Notes under the pieces: model-generated
The model's input: only the letters and a program-made list of their open reading frames with translations
Databases searched by the model: none
What the model was told of the DNA's origin: nothing
Shown: positions 62,718-64,000 of the stretch, in pieces
Layout: each line of letters begins with the position of its first letter
Numbering within the stretch: position 1 is the first letter of the stretch
Translations under genes and position numbers: made by a program
Source of the DNA: Pedobacter psychrotolerans
GTDB taxonomy: Bacteria > Bacteroidota > Bacteroidia > Sphingobacteriales > Sphingobacteriaceae
Direction of reading: 5' to 3'
DNA: 64,000 nt
Assembly: GCF_004340665.1 (NCBI RefSeq)
Contig: NZ_SLWO01000008.1
Span: forward strand, 124,001 to 188,000

Positions 62718-62834
62718 AGTTAAGTATAAAGTAGCGAGTATCAAGTATCAAGTCTGGGAAGCGATACATGATGCCAATTTATACTCTATACAAAATCTTG
62801 ATACTTGATACTAAAATCTTGATACTAATAACAA
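62718..62834 (+). repeat. Inverted pair of heptamer arrays before the sulfhydrylase gene
   Basis: First array (about 62718-62752): TTAAGTA, TAAAGTA, GCGAGTA, TCAAGTA, TCAAG. Second array (62797-62831): CTTGATA, CTTGATA, CTAAAAT, CTTGATA, CTAATAA, then CAA and ATG 62835. TATCAAGTATCAAG (62739-62752) and CTTGATACTTGATA (62797-62810) are perfect 14-base inverted repeats that could fold together. Confidence 0.88.
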
Positions 62835-64000
62835 ATGAAATCCGAAAACTTTGAAACCATAGCGATCCGCACGCAAACCGAACGAAGCTTACATAAAGAA
62901 CACTCTGCGCCGATTTATCTTACCTCGAGTTATAAATTTGATGATGCAGAAGAAATGCGGGCATTATTTGCAAATGAAAAGGAAGGGAATGTTTACAGTC
63001 GGTACTCTAACCCCAATACTTCAGAGTTTATAGAGAAAATGTGCTTGCTGGAAGGTGCTGAAGATGGTTTTGCTACGGCAACGGGTATGGCGGCTATTTT
63101 TACCACATTCGGCGCTTTCTTAAAAGCTGGCGATCATATTGTTTCCAGCCGTTCTGTTTTTGGATCTACACACCAGTTGTTAACCAATGTTTTTTCTAAG
63201 TGGGGTGTTACCTTCGATTATGCTGATTTAGATAAGCCACAAGATTGGGAGGCTTTCATTAAGCCAAATACCAAAATGATTTTTGTGGAAACCCCATCCA
63301 ATCCTGGTATTGATATTATCGATCTGGAATTTCTTGGTCAATTGGCAAAAAAACACAATCAGCTTCTGGTGGTTGATAATTGTTTTGCCACGCCTTACTT
63401 GCAGCAGCCAATTGCATTAGGTGCACATATTTCTATCCATTCGGCTACCAAATACATTGATGGACAAGGACGTGTTTTAGGTGGTATAATCTTGGGAAAT
63501 AAGGAATTGATTGCAGAGGTGATCGGTTTTGCCCGTCATAGTGGTCCGGCTTTATCTCCGTTTAACGCATGGATTTTATCTAAAAGCTTAGAAACGTTAG
63601 CTGTACGGATGGATCGTCATTGCGAAAATGCCTTGAAAGTAGCAGAATATTTAGAGAAACATCCAAAAATTAAACTGGTTAAATATCCATTTTTACCATC
63701 TCATCCACAATATGAAATTGCTAAAAAGCAAATGAAACAGGGCGGAGGTATCGTAACCATTGTTGTTGATGGTGGTGTAGAAGGTGCACGTAATTTCATG
63801 GATAAATTAAAAATGTTTTCAATCTCTGCAAACCTTGCAGATACCCGTTCCATTGCTACACATCCAGCTACGAGTACACATAGCAAATTAACAGAAGAGG
63901 AGCGCAATATTGTAGGTATTGAGCAAGGTTCTATCCGCTTGTCAATTGGTTTAGAGCATATCAATGATATCCTGGCAGATATCGAACAGGCGTTGGCATA
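62835..64000 (+). CDS. metZ: O-succinylhomoserine sulfhydrylase-like enzyme (3' end truncated)
   Basis: 388 codons are visible, with only the stop codon cut by the window end (last bases TA). PLP-dependent Cys/Met-metabolism family: YSRYSNPNTSEF, ATGMAAIFTTF, FVETPSNPG, VVDNCFATPYLQQP and the PLP Lys in HSATKYIDGQGR. SIATHPATSTHSKLTEEER is the substrate-binding end. The length and YIDGQGRVLGG segment favour the MetZ type, which makes homocysteine from O-succinylhomoserine and sulfide, over cystathionine synthase. The start follows a heptamer array. Confidence 0.88.
   Translation, partial: MKSENFETIAIRTQTERSLHKEHSAPIYLTSSYKFDDAEEMRALFANEKEGNVYSRYSNPNTSEFIEKMCLLEGAEDGFATATGMAAIFTTFGAFLKAGDHIVSSRSVFGSTHQLLTNVFSKWGVTFDYADLDKPQDWEAFIKPNTKMIFVETPSNPGIDIIDLEFLGQLAKKHNQLLVVDNCFATPYLQQPIALGAHISIHSATKYIDGQGRVLGGIILGNKELIAEVIGFARHSGPALSPFNAWILSKSLETLAVRMDRHCENALKVAEYLEKHPKIKLVKYPFLPSHPQYEIAKKQMKQGGGIVTIVVDGGVEGARNFMDKLKMFSISANLADTRSIATHPATSTHSKLTEEERNIVGIEQGSIRLSIGLEHINDILADIEQALA

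Overview
The window is about 64 kb of an AT-rich chromosome from the phylum Bacteroidota, most likely family Sphingobacteriaceae (Pedobacter or a close relative). The evidence is a SusC/SusD pair, a fused SecDF, a long NusB, DUF3276, DUF5362, DUF1573 and DUF5522 proteins, and candidate -7 boxes of the TAnnTTTG type ahead of several start codons. There is no phage, plasmid, insertion sequence, integrase or CRISPR array. No taxonomic search was possible, so the genus is inferred.

Layout. A tRNA-Arg(CCG) with its terminator (95-207) is followed by a tandem array of palindromic units (281-864). Positions 899-9550 hold a signalling block: two large soluble hybrid histidine kinases, a lone receiver protein, and a priming sugar transferase whose N-terminal half is a receiver-like domain that has lost its phospho-acceptor. 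Positions 9697-20614 are an exopolysaccharide locus: several glycosyltransferases, a Wzx flippase, a Wzy polymerase, a Wzz/Wzc-like co-polymerase with a degenerate kinase domain, a half-length TolC-like protein, and a 31-residue single-span membrane peptide packed tightly between two genes. An isolated SusC/SusD pair follows (20944-25375).

The remainder (25873-64000) is mostly housekeeping. It includes mgtE, a HAD hydrolase, ychF, an ABC exporter, an amino-acid dehydrogenase, the run nusB-DUF1573-yajC-ybbR-coaE, an MBL-fold exonuclease-like gene, a metal transporter, PAP2 phosphatase and methyltransferase group, glmM, a cysteine desulfurase, cytochrome bd oxidase (cydAB), an M28 peptidase, accD, fbaA, an HMG-CoA lyase, a type II NADH dehydrogenase, secDF, folA and thyA separated by a four-helix-bundle gene, ispE, an OsmC-like gene and an O-succinylhomoserine sulfhydrylase cut by the window end one base before its stop codon is complete.

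The two most interesting observations are these. First, the priming glycosyltransferase appears to be wired to a phosphorelay through a CheY-like partner and a pseudo-receiver domain. Second, a class of 7-8 bp tandem word repeats (ACnAATG-like, AAATCTC, CTTGATA and others) sits exactly on the gene boundaries of ordinary metabolic genes. It supplies the bases just upstream of the ispE, OsmC and sulfhydrylase start codons, contains the folA start codon, encodes the last codons and stop of the NADH dehydrogenase, and lies next to the stops of accD and thyA. Larger palindromic intergenic elements are also scattered between genes.
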